Shown: positions 56,015 through 64,000 of the stretch, in pieces
Position numbering within the stretch: the stretch's first letter is position 1
Layout of the letters: each line of letters starts with the position of its first letter
Source: Corinectria fuckeliana
Taxonomy: Eukaryota > Ascomycota > Sordariomycetes > Hypocreales > Nectriaceae
Assembly (NCBI GenBank): GCA_019137255.1
Contig: WPDH01000114.1
Coordinates: 1-64,000 of the forward strand
Length of the DNA: 64,000 bases
Direction: 5' to 3'
Notes under the pieces: generated by a model
Seen by the model: only the letters and a program-made list of their open reading frames with translations
Databases searched by the model: none
What the model was told of the DNA's origin: nothing
Translations under genes and position numbers: made by a program

Positions 56015-57181
56015 ATGTCTACTCTCAAGGCCGTCAAATACACCCGAGGCAAGCTGGAGGTCCTCGACCAGCTTCGCCTCCCCCACGAGTTTCACTACGA
56101 TGATGTCTCGAATCGGAAAGAGGCTTTTGACAGCATTGCCTCGATGCGCACGCGCGGAGCCCCAGCTATTGCCATTGTCGCGAGTCTGGGTCTCGCTGTC
56201 GAGCTGCACAATGGCAGTCTCACCGCGTCCTCGGCCGATGAGACCATCCGTCAGATCGACGAGGCCCTCGACTACCTCAAGGAGAGTCGCCCTACAGCCG
56301 TAGACCTGACCAATGCTATCAACCAACTCAAGACGCGGATGCGGGCAGCGGGCCCCGGAGCTGGCAAAGATGAAATCGTAGCAGCCTTCATTGAGGAAGC
56401 TGAGAAGATTTTCGAAAAGGACCTGCAGACCAATCTCTCCATCGGAGACTTTGGCGCCGAATGGCTTCGCGCTCATGCTGGCGCTTCGGAAAGCCAGAAG
56501 ATCTCCGTACTCACTCACTGCAACACCGGCTCCCTCGCCACTTCTGGCCATGGCACTGCTTTGGGTATTATCCGCACCCTTCAGACCAAGGGCCTCCTCC
56601 AACACGCCTTCTGCACCGAGACCCGGCCGTACAATCAGGGAAGCCGACTCACTGCGTTCGAATTGGTCTACGAGAAGATTCCGAGCACGCTCATCACTGA
56701 CTCCATGGCCGCCTCGCTGTTTCGCACCCGAAAGCGGGAGAAGAACATTGCGGCCGTCATTGTCGGTGCGGACCGAGTTGTTCGCAACGGCGACACGGCC
56801 AACAAGATTGGCACCTACCAGCTGGCTGTCCTCGCCAAGCATCACGGCATCAAGTTCATTGTTGCGGCGCCCACGACGAGCATAGATCTTGAGACTGAGA
56901 CTGGAGATGGAATTAAAATTGAGGAGAGGAAGAAGGAGGAGCTTACGCAGATCACTGGTGCCGTTGTCAAGCCTGATGGTACCGTTGACGAGACTTCCAA
57001 GGTCCGTGTCGCTACGGCCGACCAAAGGGTCGGAGTATGGAATCCTGCCTTCGACGTTACCCCCGCCGAGTTCATCGATGCCGTTGTGACGGAAAAGGGT
57101 GCCATTGAGAAGGGCGAAGACGGCAAGTTCGACTTTAGCAAAATTATGCCTGAGAGATGGGCCAAGGTGACTGGTGCCTGA
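56015..57181 (+). CDS. mri1: methylthioribose-1-phosphate isomerase
   Basis: Single exon, 388 aa, full family length. It converts 5-methylthioribose-1-phosphate to methylthioribulose-1-phosphate in the methionine salvage pathway and belongs to the eIF2B-alpha/beta/delta-like aldose isomerases. Diagnostic motifs are SMRTRGAPAIAI (substrate phosphate binding, residues 43-54), THCNTGSLAT with catalytic Cys169, and GADRVVRNGDTANKIGTY with catalytic Asp253. FIVAAPTTSID and NPAFDVTPAEFI close the domain. The start ATG follows GCCGAA, about 80 nt after a TATA-like element. The protein is cytosolic or nuclear. It is convergent with the M20 peptidase gene, with 136 bp between stops. Confidence 0.96.
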   Translation: MSTLKAVKYTRGKLEVLDQLRLPHEFHYDDVSNRKEAFDSIASMRTRGAPAIAIVASLGLAVELHNGSLTASSADETIRQIDEALDYLKESRPTAVDLTNAINQLKTRMRAAGPGAGKDEIVAAFIEEAEKIFEKDLQTNLSIGDFGAEWLRAHAGASESQKISVLTHCNTGSLATSGHGTALGIIRTLQTKGLLQHAFCTETRPYNQGSRLTAFELVYEKIPSTLITDSMAASLFRTRKREKNIAAVIVGADRVVRNGDTANKIGTYQLAVLAKHHGIKFIVAAPTTSIDLETETGDGIKIEERKKEELTQITGAVVKPDGTVDETSKVRVATADQRVGVWNPAFDVTPAEFIDAVVTEKGAIEKGEDGKFDFSKIMPERWAKVTGA

Positions 57182-57317
57182 AGGATGTATCTGCTACACA
57201 CACGCTGATCGGATCTATTTGCTCTCTTTTGGGTTTGGGAAACAGGAGGGTATCATATCCAACATTACGTAGACTATATGGATGGGATTCTGGAGGAGTT
57301 TTCTCCGGACAGACGGC

Positions 57318-58604
57318 TCATTGCTTCAACGCATGGAGGATCAGCTTCTGATATCCCTTTACAGCTGTCTCTAGATCAGCAACGGTTAAGTTTTCATTCG
57401 CCCCGTGCGCAACCAGAATATTTCCAGGCCCGTAGAGGTATCTGGTGTGGTTGGCCTTGAAATTGGGGATGTCGGTGCCGTAGTTGACGACAATGGTGTC
57501 GAAGCCTGTTCTGGTATTAGCGACTTTGGCGTTCAAGCCCGGGATGAGCAACTTACCCTCGACCTCGCAGTTGCACCCCACGAACCCGTATCCGTGGCTG
57601 CATTCGAAGTCAAAGGCCTCCTCGTCGATCTCGTCGAAGATGGCCTGGATCTTGTCACGCACAACCCAGGCTCCAGAATCCTCAGGCCCAATGGCGACTC
57701 TCGCGGCCATCTTCACCTTGGCCTCTGCGGGGATGACGTTGCCCGCGACTCCGCCCTCGAATTGGCCGACATTCACCGTCGTGTTTCCGTACGTCTCGCT
57801 GCTGCCGAGGTCGGTGTCGAAGATCTTGGCGAAGGCGCGGATCATCAGCTCGTTGGCCGACTTGCCCAGCCACGGGTAGCCGCTGTGGCCGCCGAAGCCA
57901 TGCGTCGTGACGTCGCAGAAGAGACCGCCCTTGTGGCCGCACGCCAGCTTGTTCTCGGTCGGCTCGCCGTAGATGACGGAGTCGAATTGGTAAGGGAGCG
58001 TCTTTTTGGCGACGGCGTCGCTGAAATAGCCCATGCCGTCACCGCCGACTTCCTCGCCTACTACAAAGAGCAGCATCAGCTTGTTGCCGTCCGCCTTTTC
58101 TGTGTTGAGCAGCTCGTCCAGCGCGACGATCATGGCTGCGACGCTGGCCTTGGCGTCCACGCTGCCGCGTCCCTTGATCATGGTCTCTCCGGTGATGTCG
58201 CCATCGTCAATGCCGTACTCGATGTGCGGCGGGACCACGTCAATGTGGCTCGACAGCAAGACCTTGGGATCGTGATGGTCGCCGCCTCGCCACGCCAGCA
58301 CGTTGAAGCGGTCCTTGTCGGTGGGGGTGTTGTTGTAGGCTGGGACGGGCTGGCGCTGGGTCGTGTAGCCTCGCTCCTCAAGGTACTCGACAAGGAATTC
58401 GCCGACGTCGTGCTCGGTCCCGGAGATGGACTTGGTCGAGACGAGAGACTTGTGCAGGCTCAGCAGCTCCGATCGGTACGCGGGCGCCTCAGCACGGTTG
58501 GAGGCGACGGCTGGCTGGGGAGAGTTGAGGAGCGGCGCTTGCTGCTCGGAGCACCGGCACAGAGTCGCCGAGGCGAGGGCGAAGGCAATTGTTGCGGCTC
58601 GCAT
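57318..58604 (-). CDS. secreted M20-family peptidase
   Basis: Residues 1-18 (RAATIAFALASATLCRC) form a signal peptide. The binuclear zinc site of M20A peptidases is complete: SSHIDVVPP (His120, Asp122), GRGSVDAKAS (bridging Asp150), VVGEEVGGDG (general base and metal Glu184/185), YGEPTE, and the C-terminal VAHGANE histidine. A dimerisation-domain block, THGFGGHSGYPWLGKSA, also fits. It is related to carboxypeptidase S / acetylornithine deacetylase and is probably an extracellular aminoacylase or carboxypeptidase. A 51-nt stop-free segment, 57506-57556, starts GTAAGT, has GCTAATACC and ends ACAG. Splicing it out gives CEVEGFDTIVVNYGTD, the expected strand, so the mature product is 411 rather than 428 aa. 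An open frame of 406 codons on the opposite strand is a codon-bias shadow. Confidence 0.9.
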   Translation of the reverse strand: MRAATIAFALASATLCRCSEQQAPLLNSPQPAVASNRAEAPAYRSELLSLHKSLVSTKSISGTEHDVGEFLVEYLEERGYTTQRQPVPAYNNTPTDKDRFNVLAWRGGDHHDPKVLLSSHIDVVPPHIEYGIDDGDITGETMIKGRGSVDAKASVAAMIVALDELLNTEKADGNKLMLLFVVGEEVGGDGMGYFSDAVAKKTLPYQFDSVIYGEPTENKLACGHKGGLFCDVTTHGFGGHSGYPWLGKSANELMIRAFAKIFDTDLGSSETYGNTTVNVGQFEGGVAGNVIPAEAKVKMAARVAIGPEDSGAWVVRDKIQAIFDEIDEEAFDFECSHGYGFVGCNCEVEGKLLIPGLNAKVANTRTGFDTIVVNYGTDIPNFKANHTRYLYGPGNILVAHGANENLTVADLETAVKGYQKLILHALKQ

Positions 58605-59082
58605 CGTCGCGGAGGTTTGTGGTGAAGGGACTGTGTAGGTGGTGAAAAATAGCTACATATAGTCTATCAATTGCTAGTAGAAAGTGGTACAGTTTATTAG
58701 GGGAGGTTGGCTCCCGTCGCTTGGCGTCGGCAATGACGCAGAGGAATCCCCTTACCGATCTCGGTGATCTTCTAGTTCAACCTTTACGCTGATGCAGCAG
58801 TTGGAGTTGGAAATGGAGCTACTCCACGCGGTTAGGATCAAAAGAAGTATGCTCAATCAAATTACTATTACGCAATAAATAAATCTGCCCGGGATTTGGG
58901 CATGTTGACTCGACGAGCCGTCGAAAAGTATTGTAGACAAACATCCAACCCACTGGGGCTTATCTACTCCACGAGCCACTGCATGAACGGCCGCTAACGT
59001 TTAGAGCTCCAGCCCTAACTACAGTGGGGTGTAGGTGCTGTAAGCAATTCTCCCGCCTAACCCCCACTCAGCCGCCTGTGAC
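58605..59082. other. spacer M20 peptidase / oxalate decarboxylase
   Basis: 478 bp containing the promoter of the M20 gene and the 3' flank of the oxalate decarboxylase gene. Nothing else recognised. Confidence 0.45.
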
Positions 59083-60620
59083 CTACGCGATCAACACCTG
59101 TTTCTCCTTCTTAAGGCTCTCGACAAAGCTGGTCGATACGTTGAGCGTCGCCGCGACGATTTCCGGAGGAGTCAGAGCCAGCCACTGGGTCAAGGAGATG
59201 TCTGCAACCCTGTCGGACTTGTAGACCTCAATCCAGACCAGGTCCTCTGTCTCCGAGGTGTTTTCGATGTAGTGACTACAGATGCGCGCGTTAGCTGAGC
59301 TCGAGTCTATACTCGTATCCATGGATCATCTCACCCAGAGTTGTCCGGGAATGCGGCCGTGTCGCCCGCAGAAAGGTCAAAGGTTCGGGCTGCTGCGTTG
59401 CCGATGAAGACGGTCGCTTTTCCCTTTCCTTTGTGGAAGTACAGCCACTCCTCCGCCTATTGTCTCGTGTTAGTCCAGCCACGGGCCAAGCACCATTCAT
59501 CACCGGAGTCACTTACATTGGGGTGCCAGTGAAGCTCGCGCAGGCCGCCGGGCTTCAGCGTGACAAAGGTGGCCGCCAGCGTCTTGCTGACGGGGAAGTT
59601 GGTCGAATCAATCTTGTAGAACTCGCCGCCGGTTCCGCCAATCTTCTCGGGCTCGTGCTGGAACGTGCGATACACGAACGAGTTGTCACCGTCGAGAGTA
59701 CCCACAGGTCCGCCCGTGACGTTCTTCTTGCTGACCTCGGCGGGCAAGATGTACGGGTTGGGGCTGGTGACGTTCTCAAAGACGGACGGGTCGACACCAA
59801 AGTTCTTGGCGAGGATGTCCTTGGGAGTGTGGTTGATCCAGTCATCGACCATGAAGGTGGTTCTGCTCCAGTCAGTAATGAGACCTTCCGTCCAGTCGGG
59901 TGAGGGAGACTTACCCAGCCTTGTCAAAGTCCGCCTCGTCAAAGACCAAGAGGTACTCGTTCTCTTCATCGAGTCCCTGAATGGTGTGCGCGGCACCCTT
60001 GGGGAAGTACCAAATGTCGCCATAGTTGAGCTGCTCGACCTGGTACCTGCCGAACTCATCGACGGCGGAGATGAGGACGGAGCCATTGTAGACGATTCCC
60101 CACTCAGCCTAGAGACAATGTATCAGAACGATCTAGCAAGCAAGACATAACCGGGGGACTCACAACACGGTGCCAGTGAAGCTCTCGGATAGCACCCTTC
60201 TCGAGGTGTTGCTGAGCACCCGAGATGTCGTGACTCGAGGGAAGGTCCTGGATGACTTGCTCACGGACCCAACCGCCCTTCAAGAGCCGCGTCTTGGAGT
60301 CGGAGAAGCTCCACTTGAGGTTGGGAACAATGCCATTGTCGGTAGACTGCTGGCCAAGGTTGTCCGGGTTCTGGAGATCAAGCTCCTTGTTGGTTCCTCC
60401 TATGATTTGACAAGACACGTCAGTAAATGAAAGACTTCTAGACGAGTGTCAGTTTCAAAGACTTACCGAGCAGGGGACCACCCTTTGTGCCATCGTCGGG
60501 CTGTCCCTCATCAAACTTTGCCTGTCCGCGCTTCTGGACCTCAACTTGAGGGGCCGCAGATGAGAGCTGGGCTGCCCAAGTCAAAGCCAAAGAGGCCGAG
60601 AGAATAGATGGGCACTTCAT
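59083..60620 (-). CDS. secreted bicupin oxalate decarboxylase
   Basis: Six exons: 60620-60467, 60399-60164, 60108-59915, 59862-59517, 59456-59335 and 59275-59083, giving 414 aa with every phase consistent. An N-terminal signal peptide (ILSASLALTWAAQLSSA) precedes a short Lys-Arg-containing linker. Two cupin domains each carry the Mn-binding HxH..E set: RELHWHRVAEWG (His126, His128, Glu132) and RELHWHPNAEEW (His306, His308, Glu313). The later HTIQG and HYIEN histidines complete each site. This is the layout of fungal and Bacillus OxdC enzymes, which split oxalate into formate and CO2. The lid residues that separate decarboxylase from oxidase activity fall near DIWYFPKGAA / SSTNF-like segments and cannot be judged safely by eye. 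Likely role: handling oxalate secreted by the fungus or found in plant or wood substrates. Confidence 0.92.
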
Positions 60621-60741
60621 GATGATGGGAAATTCAGGAGCCAAGGGGAATAACCGTGTTGCGAAAGAACGAAAGACCTCGATGATTCCGCTGATCATGT
60701 GGTGAATGGGTTGCATGAAGCGGAAGGCTACGCATGCCATC

Positions 60742-60747
60742 TATATA
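60742..60747 (-). promoter_or_regulatory. TATA box of oxalate decarboxylase gene
   Basis: On the minus strand GAGTATATAGATGG lies about 120 nt upstream of the chosen ATG (60620). Because it is closer to ATGs in an upstream in-frame extension (60740), the transcript start probably lies downstream of those, which supports the 60620 start. Confidence 0.5.
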
Positions 60748-62637
60748 CTCCCCAAAGCTATGTCGCCATGAAGAGTAATTTCTATTCGTTGCCCCAAGTT
60801 AAAATTACCTTGACAAGACACGTCTCGAGCAGGCCTCCGTGCTACGCAGCACCGCACCCCTCATGATGAACACCGATACTACCTTGGCTCAAAAAGAGCA
60901 AGATCATCAACGTCACATCGAATTGGTGGCTAGAAAAAGCATCAAAAATCGTAGACTGAAATGACGAATTGAACCCAAGCCCTTTGCGGCTGTAGTGTGT
61001 GATCAGGTCGCGCTGAGTCCATCGACGCCAACACTATCAGTCTATCACGTTGCAACTAATCGTGGTAGGGCTCTCGGATGCTAGCCTGCCGGAGGATCTG
61101 CAAACATTATTGCCAAGAAGGAGATAAGTCATCGGCTTCTTAGCTGTGGACTCGACACGATGATCATCTTAAAAGCAAGTTCACCTAAGGTCTGGCGCAA
61201 AATCCGGGGTTTTCGACATTGGTGGTTGGAATAACGTGATTGATCCGCATTCTTAGCACCGACGTTGGACGGCTCAATCCACAACGGGCGAATCACAGGC
61301 GGCACTATTCGATCACGTATTAAGCGTAAAGGAAAGGTAATGAATATCCTTTTTTTCCCGCATGGCATTTACACGTTCCTGATGATCTGTCAGAACTAAT
61401 TGAGTTTGTACCCAACCAGTGGACTGGGAAACCCCTCATCCGCCTTGAATACGCTACGTAATAAATATGTCAAATTTCTCTTTATTGTAGTAATAAAACT
61501 TGAAAGCCTCCAACTGCCACTCATTTCTAGCTCCACTGCGTTAAACAGTGATTAGGGGATGGTTTGTTGTGAAGTGGTTCACAGTATTTGCCGGTCGGCT
61601 TCGGTCCATCGGCGTGGATCTGACAAGGGTCCGGGTGAGATGGAAGTCGCAATCCCAGCTAACAAGATGTCTATCCCCAAGGGCAAAGCTATCGTGACGA
61701 TCTCCTACGGATCGAGCTTGGCATCTCAAATAGACTGTCAAGCTGCCTCCCGATGTGGCCAGCTCGGACCTTGAGAGGCTCGAAAAGCGCGTCTCCACGG
61801 CACTTACCGGGGATCTGACCGTACATGAAGGACACAGGGGTAATATTGGACAAGGTGCAGCATATGCGGGGGGTCAAGGAATAATCAGGGCGTGGGTAGA
61901 CGAAGTGCTGTAGGGCTAGTTGCCCGTTTTGGATGGATCGGCCATTGCTAGATTCAAGCCTGCATGAACTGAGATGAGAGACAGGCATGCTCGTGGTGAA
62001 TATCCCAAAGAAGTGGTATCATCCTGTAGAGCTGCTGATCGGAATATGAATGAATGTAACAGCAAAGCATAGTAGGCAACTCACACGAACATGGACAGGG
62101 AACTGGGAAAGCTAACCAGGCTCGTGACACCTCGTATACCTGTCTCAGCCTTTTCGCGTCCATTCCCTTCTTAGAAGCCTGGTGACTGATCTAGGGAGGC
62201 CAACGAGCTAGAGAGGTCTTAGTAACTCTCGAGGTACCTTGACAAATCATCACACATCACCTCGAGGCGAATGCGTGATGTCACAGACAACTGTTAGTCG
62301 AGGGCTCGGGCTTCAAGGAGACGTGTTTCTGCTGATCAGTGCCAGATACGATCGAACATGTTCCTTTCTGGTTGGCACTATTTGGTGTCCTTGTCATGAC
62401 ACCATCTGAACTAGCCGACTTCCAGGAAGGATGGCAACGACGGTCCGGAGAGAAGAGCTGATGGGCTCGGAAATTGTGATAGCCGTGACCGACAAGCCGC
62501 TTCAGAAGTCTGGATTATGTCTTCATGAGGCTTGATGATACAATCCAACAGATGAGAATGAGTGGCAAAGGAGCGGTGATGTTCGGGAGGTGTGAGAGCC
62601 TAAGAAAGAAAAATCAAGCCAAGGAAGTCGGGACGGG

Positions 62638-62644
62638 TATATAT
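62638..62644 (+). promoter_or_regulatory. TATA box of SBP56-like gene
   Basis: TATATAT lies 126-132 nt upstream of the ATG at 62770, a typical spacing for a fungal core promoter. Confidence 0.5.
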
Positions 62645-62769
62645 TCTCCAAGAAACTCCCTCAAACATTCTCATCACTCAAGCCAACACGATCAACTTGC
62701 TCACACCTTCCAACCTTCGGTTACATCACTGATTGGAGCCTCTCATCCTTCTTTGCAAGGTCTTTGAAA

Positions 62770-64000
62770 ATGCCTTCCTTGGTTTCCCTTACCACGCTCG
62801 TGGGCTACTTAGCCACCCATGCCTCGAGTCTCAGCCTTCCGCCTTTGATTCCTGTGATTCCAGGAGTTACGGAGCCTCTGGCCGAGAACGCCCCTCCCCT
62901 CCCCGTCCTCCAGATCCCCACCCCTCCTCTGGACAGTCCTCCATTCGAGGTGTCCAACATCAAGCCCAAGAAGGTTGGCTACTTCTGGACTGGAGCTGGA
63001 GACAACCACCACAAGGATTTCCTGGCTACAGTCAGTCTTGATGATGTAAGATATCCTATCCAGCTTAGTACACGGACTCCATCACTTACACCTTCAAGGC
63101 TACCTTTGGCACCTTCATCGACATCACCGATGTCCCCTCTAGTGGAAACTCTCCCCACCATCTGGGCCCGTCTGCCGATGGCCAGCTTCTGGTCGGTGGT
63201 GGTCTCCTGTCCCTCCTGAAGACCCAGGACACAGCCTTTTACTTCGACACGTCGGACCCGTATCACCCCAAGTTCAGCCACAGCAATCGTGGTATCCTGG
63301 GCTCCATCGTTGATGAGGTCCGAGCCAAGCCCGACGGGTATGTGGAAAGATTACAGCTTCGCTTGAAATTGTCTAATCAATGATCACAGTGGCTTCTTCA
63401 TCACCTACATGGGCAGCGCCGTTGGCACTTCCCCTGGCCGTCTTATCGAGACTGACGTCAATGGCAACATCATCCACGAGTGGCCTGAGGATGTCGAGGG
63501 CACTCTCAACATTCTCGGAGAGCAGTTCAGCCCTCACGGTCTGAGCATTGACTTTGAGAAGAAGATCATCCTCACCTCCGACTTCGTTGTGCCTCTGTCG
63601 ATTCTGAAGCCCACCCTCGGAATCAAGAAGGCTGACACCCTCCGTCTCTGGGACCTCGACTCTCGCAAGATCATTTCCACCATTACCATTCCTAAAGTAA
63701 GAGCCCAGCCACTTCTTTCGCAAATGATCATGTACTAACGTATCCACAGGGACAAGGTATTCAGGATGTCAAGTTCATCCCCGGTAACAAGGAGAGCGCT
63801 GCTCTTGCCACGTAAGTATTCTCCCGGACAATGGCGAATTTCGAACATGACTGATCGGAACCTGTAACTCTTAGTGCTGTTGGTCCCGGCCAGGTCTGGA
63901 TTATCTACCCCTTCCGCAAGGACGCCAAGGGCAACCAGGGTGTTGCGGAGCGCCTGTTTGATCTCGGTGACAAGGCCAAGGACTCGCTCGCCATCTACTC
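62770..64000 (+). CDS. selenium-binding protein-like (methanethiol oxidase family), partial
   Basis: Exons 62770-63045, 63099-63337, 63390-63696, 63750-63811 and 63875 to beyond 64000. The four complete introns are 52-63 nt with canonical ends. Residues 1-22 (PSLVSLTTLVGYLATHASSLS) look like a signal peptide, followed by a Pro-rich stretch. The body shows the SBP56 beta-propeller pattern: FLATVSLDD, SPHHLGPSADGQLLVGGG, FSPHGLSIDFEKKIILTSDF and LRLWDLDSRKII. The histidines in PHHLG and SPHGLS correspond to probable metal ligands. Human SELENBP1, a cytosolic member, oxidises methanethiol to formaldehyde, hydrogen sulfide and hydrogen peroxide. The fungal substrate is unknown. The coding sequence continues past the right edge of the window. 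Confidence 0.8.

Larger units (their letters stand above)
60621..62769. other. 2.1-kb divergent intergenic region
   Basis: Separates the oxalate decarboxylase and SBP56-like genes. Short open frames only, none with domains. The right end is the promoter of the SBP56-like gene, with a TATA element (listed) and a pyrimidine-rich leader. Confidence 0.5.

Noticed and set aside
55994..57025. 343-codon minus-strand open frame over the MRI1 gene
   Set aside because: An antisense shadow. The plus strand encodes a full isomerase with catalytic motifs.
57405..58625. 406-codon plus-strand open frame over the M20 peptidase gene
   Set aside because: It is the antisense shadow of a G/C-biased coding exon. 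Its translation is repetitive in Val/Gly/Asp/Arg with no domain, and the opposite strand has a complete metalloprotease.
1..64000. CRISPR arrays, operons, bacterial ribosome binding sites
   Set aside because: The sequence is a eukaryotic fungal chromosome. Tandem repeats found are short micro- or minisatellites without spacer structure.

Overview
This window is nuclear DNA from a filamentous ascomycete, most likely a Sordariomycete; I cannot name the genus. The evidence is short (42-90 nt) spliceosomal introns with GT..CTRAY..YAG signals, strong G/C preference at third codon positions, long pyrimidine-rich leaders, scattered TAGGTA runs, and gene products typical of Pezizomycotina. I rebuilt exon-intron structures by hand from splice signals and reading-frame continuity and checked that exon lengths add up to whole codons for nearly every gene.

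Layout. 0.5-8.0 kb (all minus strand): a DUF3445 / heme-dependent N-demethylase-like membrane protein, a Golgi-type GT31 glycosyltransferase, a broken alpha/beta-hydrolase gene and a phenolic acid decarboxylase. 8-19.9 kb is a gene-poor accessory stretch holding a secreted PA-domain subtilisin, a decayed Mutator-like (MULE) transposase and a candidate 54-aa secreted peptide. 20-31 kb is a dense housekeeping block: NatB auxiliary subunit NAA25/MDM20, COX23, geranylgeranyltransferase-I beta subunit, ILM1, and a Kin4-like protein kinase. 34-40.6 kb: a delta-like phosphoinositide phospholipase C, an AYR1-like short-chain reductase, a TMEM205-like membrane protein and an O-methyltransferase. 40.6-48.3 kb has no gene I can support and ends in a pyrimidine-rich tract before a SCOC-family coiled-coil gene. 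50.4-64 kb: tRNA-Thr(CGU), TRAPPII subunit TRS130, methylthioribose-1-phosphate isomerase, a secreted M20 peptidase, a secreted bicupin oxalate decarboxylase, and a secreted-looking selenium-binding-protein (methanethiol oxidase) homologue that runs off the right edge.

How the genes fit together. Most genes are unrelated housekeeping genes (N-terminal acetylation, prenylation, vesicle tethering, methionine salvage, mitochondrial maintenance, phosphoinositide signalling). Two neighbourhoods look niche-related: the esterase relic plus phenolic acid decarboxylase (plant phenolics) at the left, and a run of secreted enzymes (M20 peptidase, oxalate decarboxylase, SBP56-like protein) at the right. 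I found no convincing new multi-gene system. The most informative oddities are the esterase pseudogene with three independent lesions (one a perfect 14-bp tandem duplication), two 51-nt stop-free in-frame introns that would be missed by ORF-based gene calling, a GC-AG intron, and a signal peptide on an SBP56-family protein.
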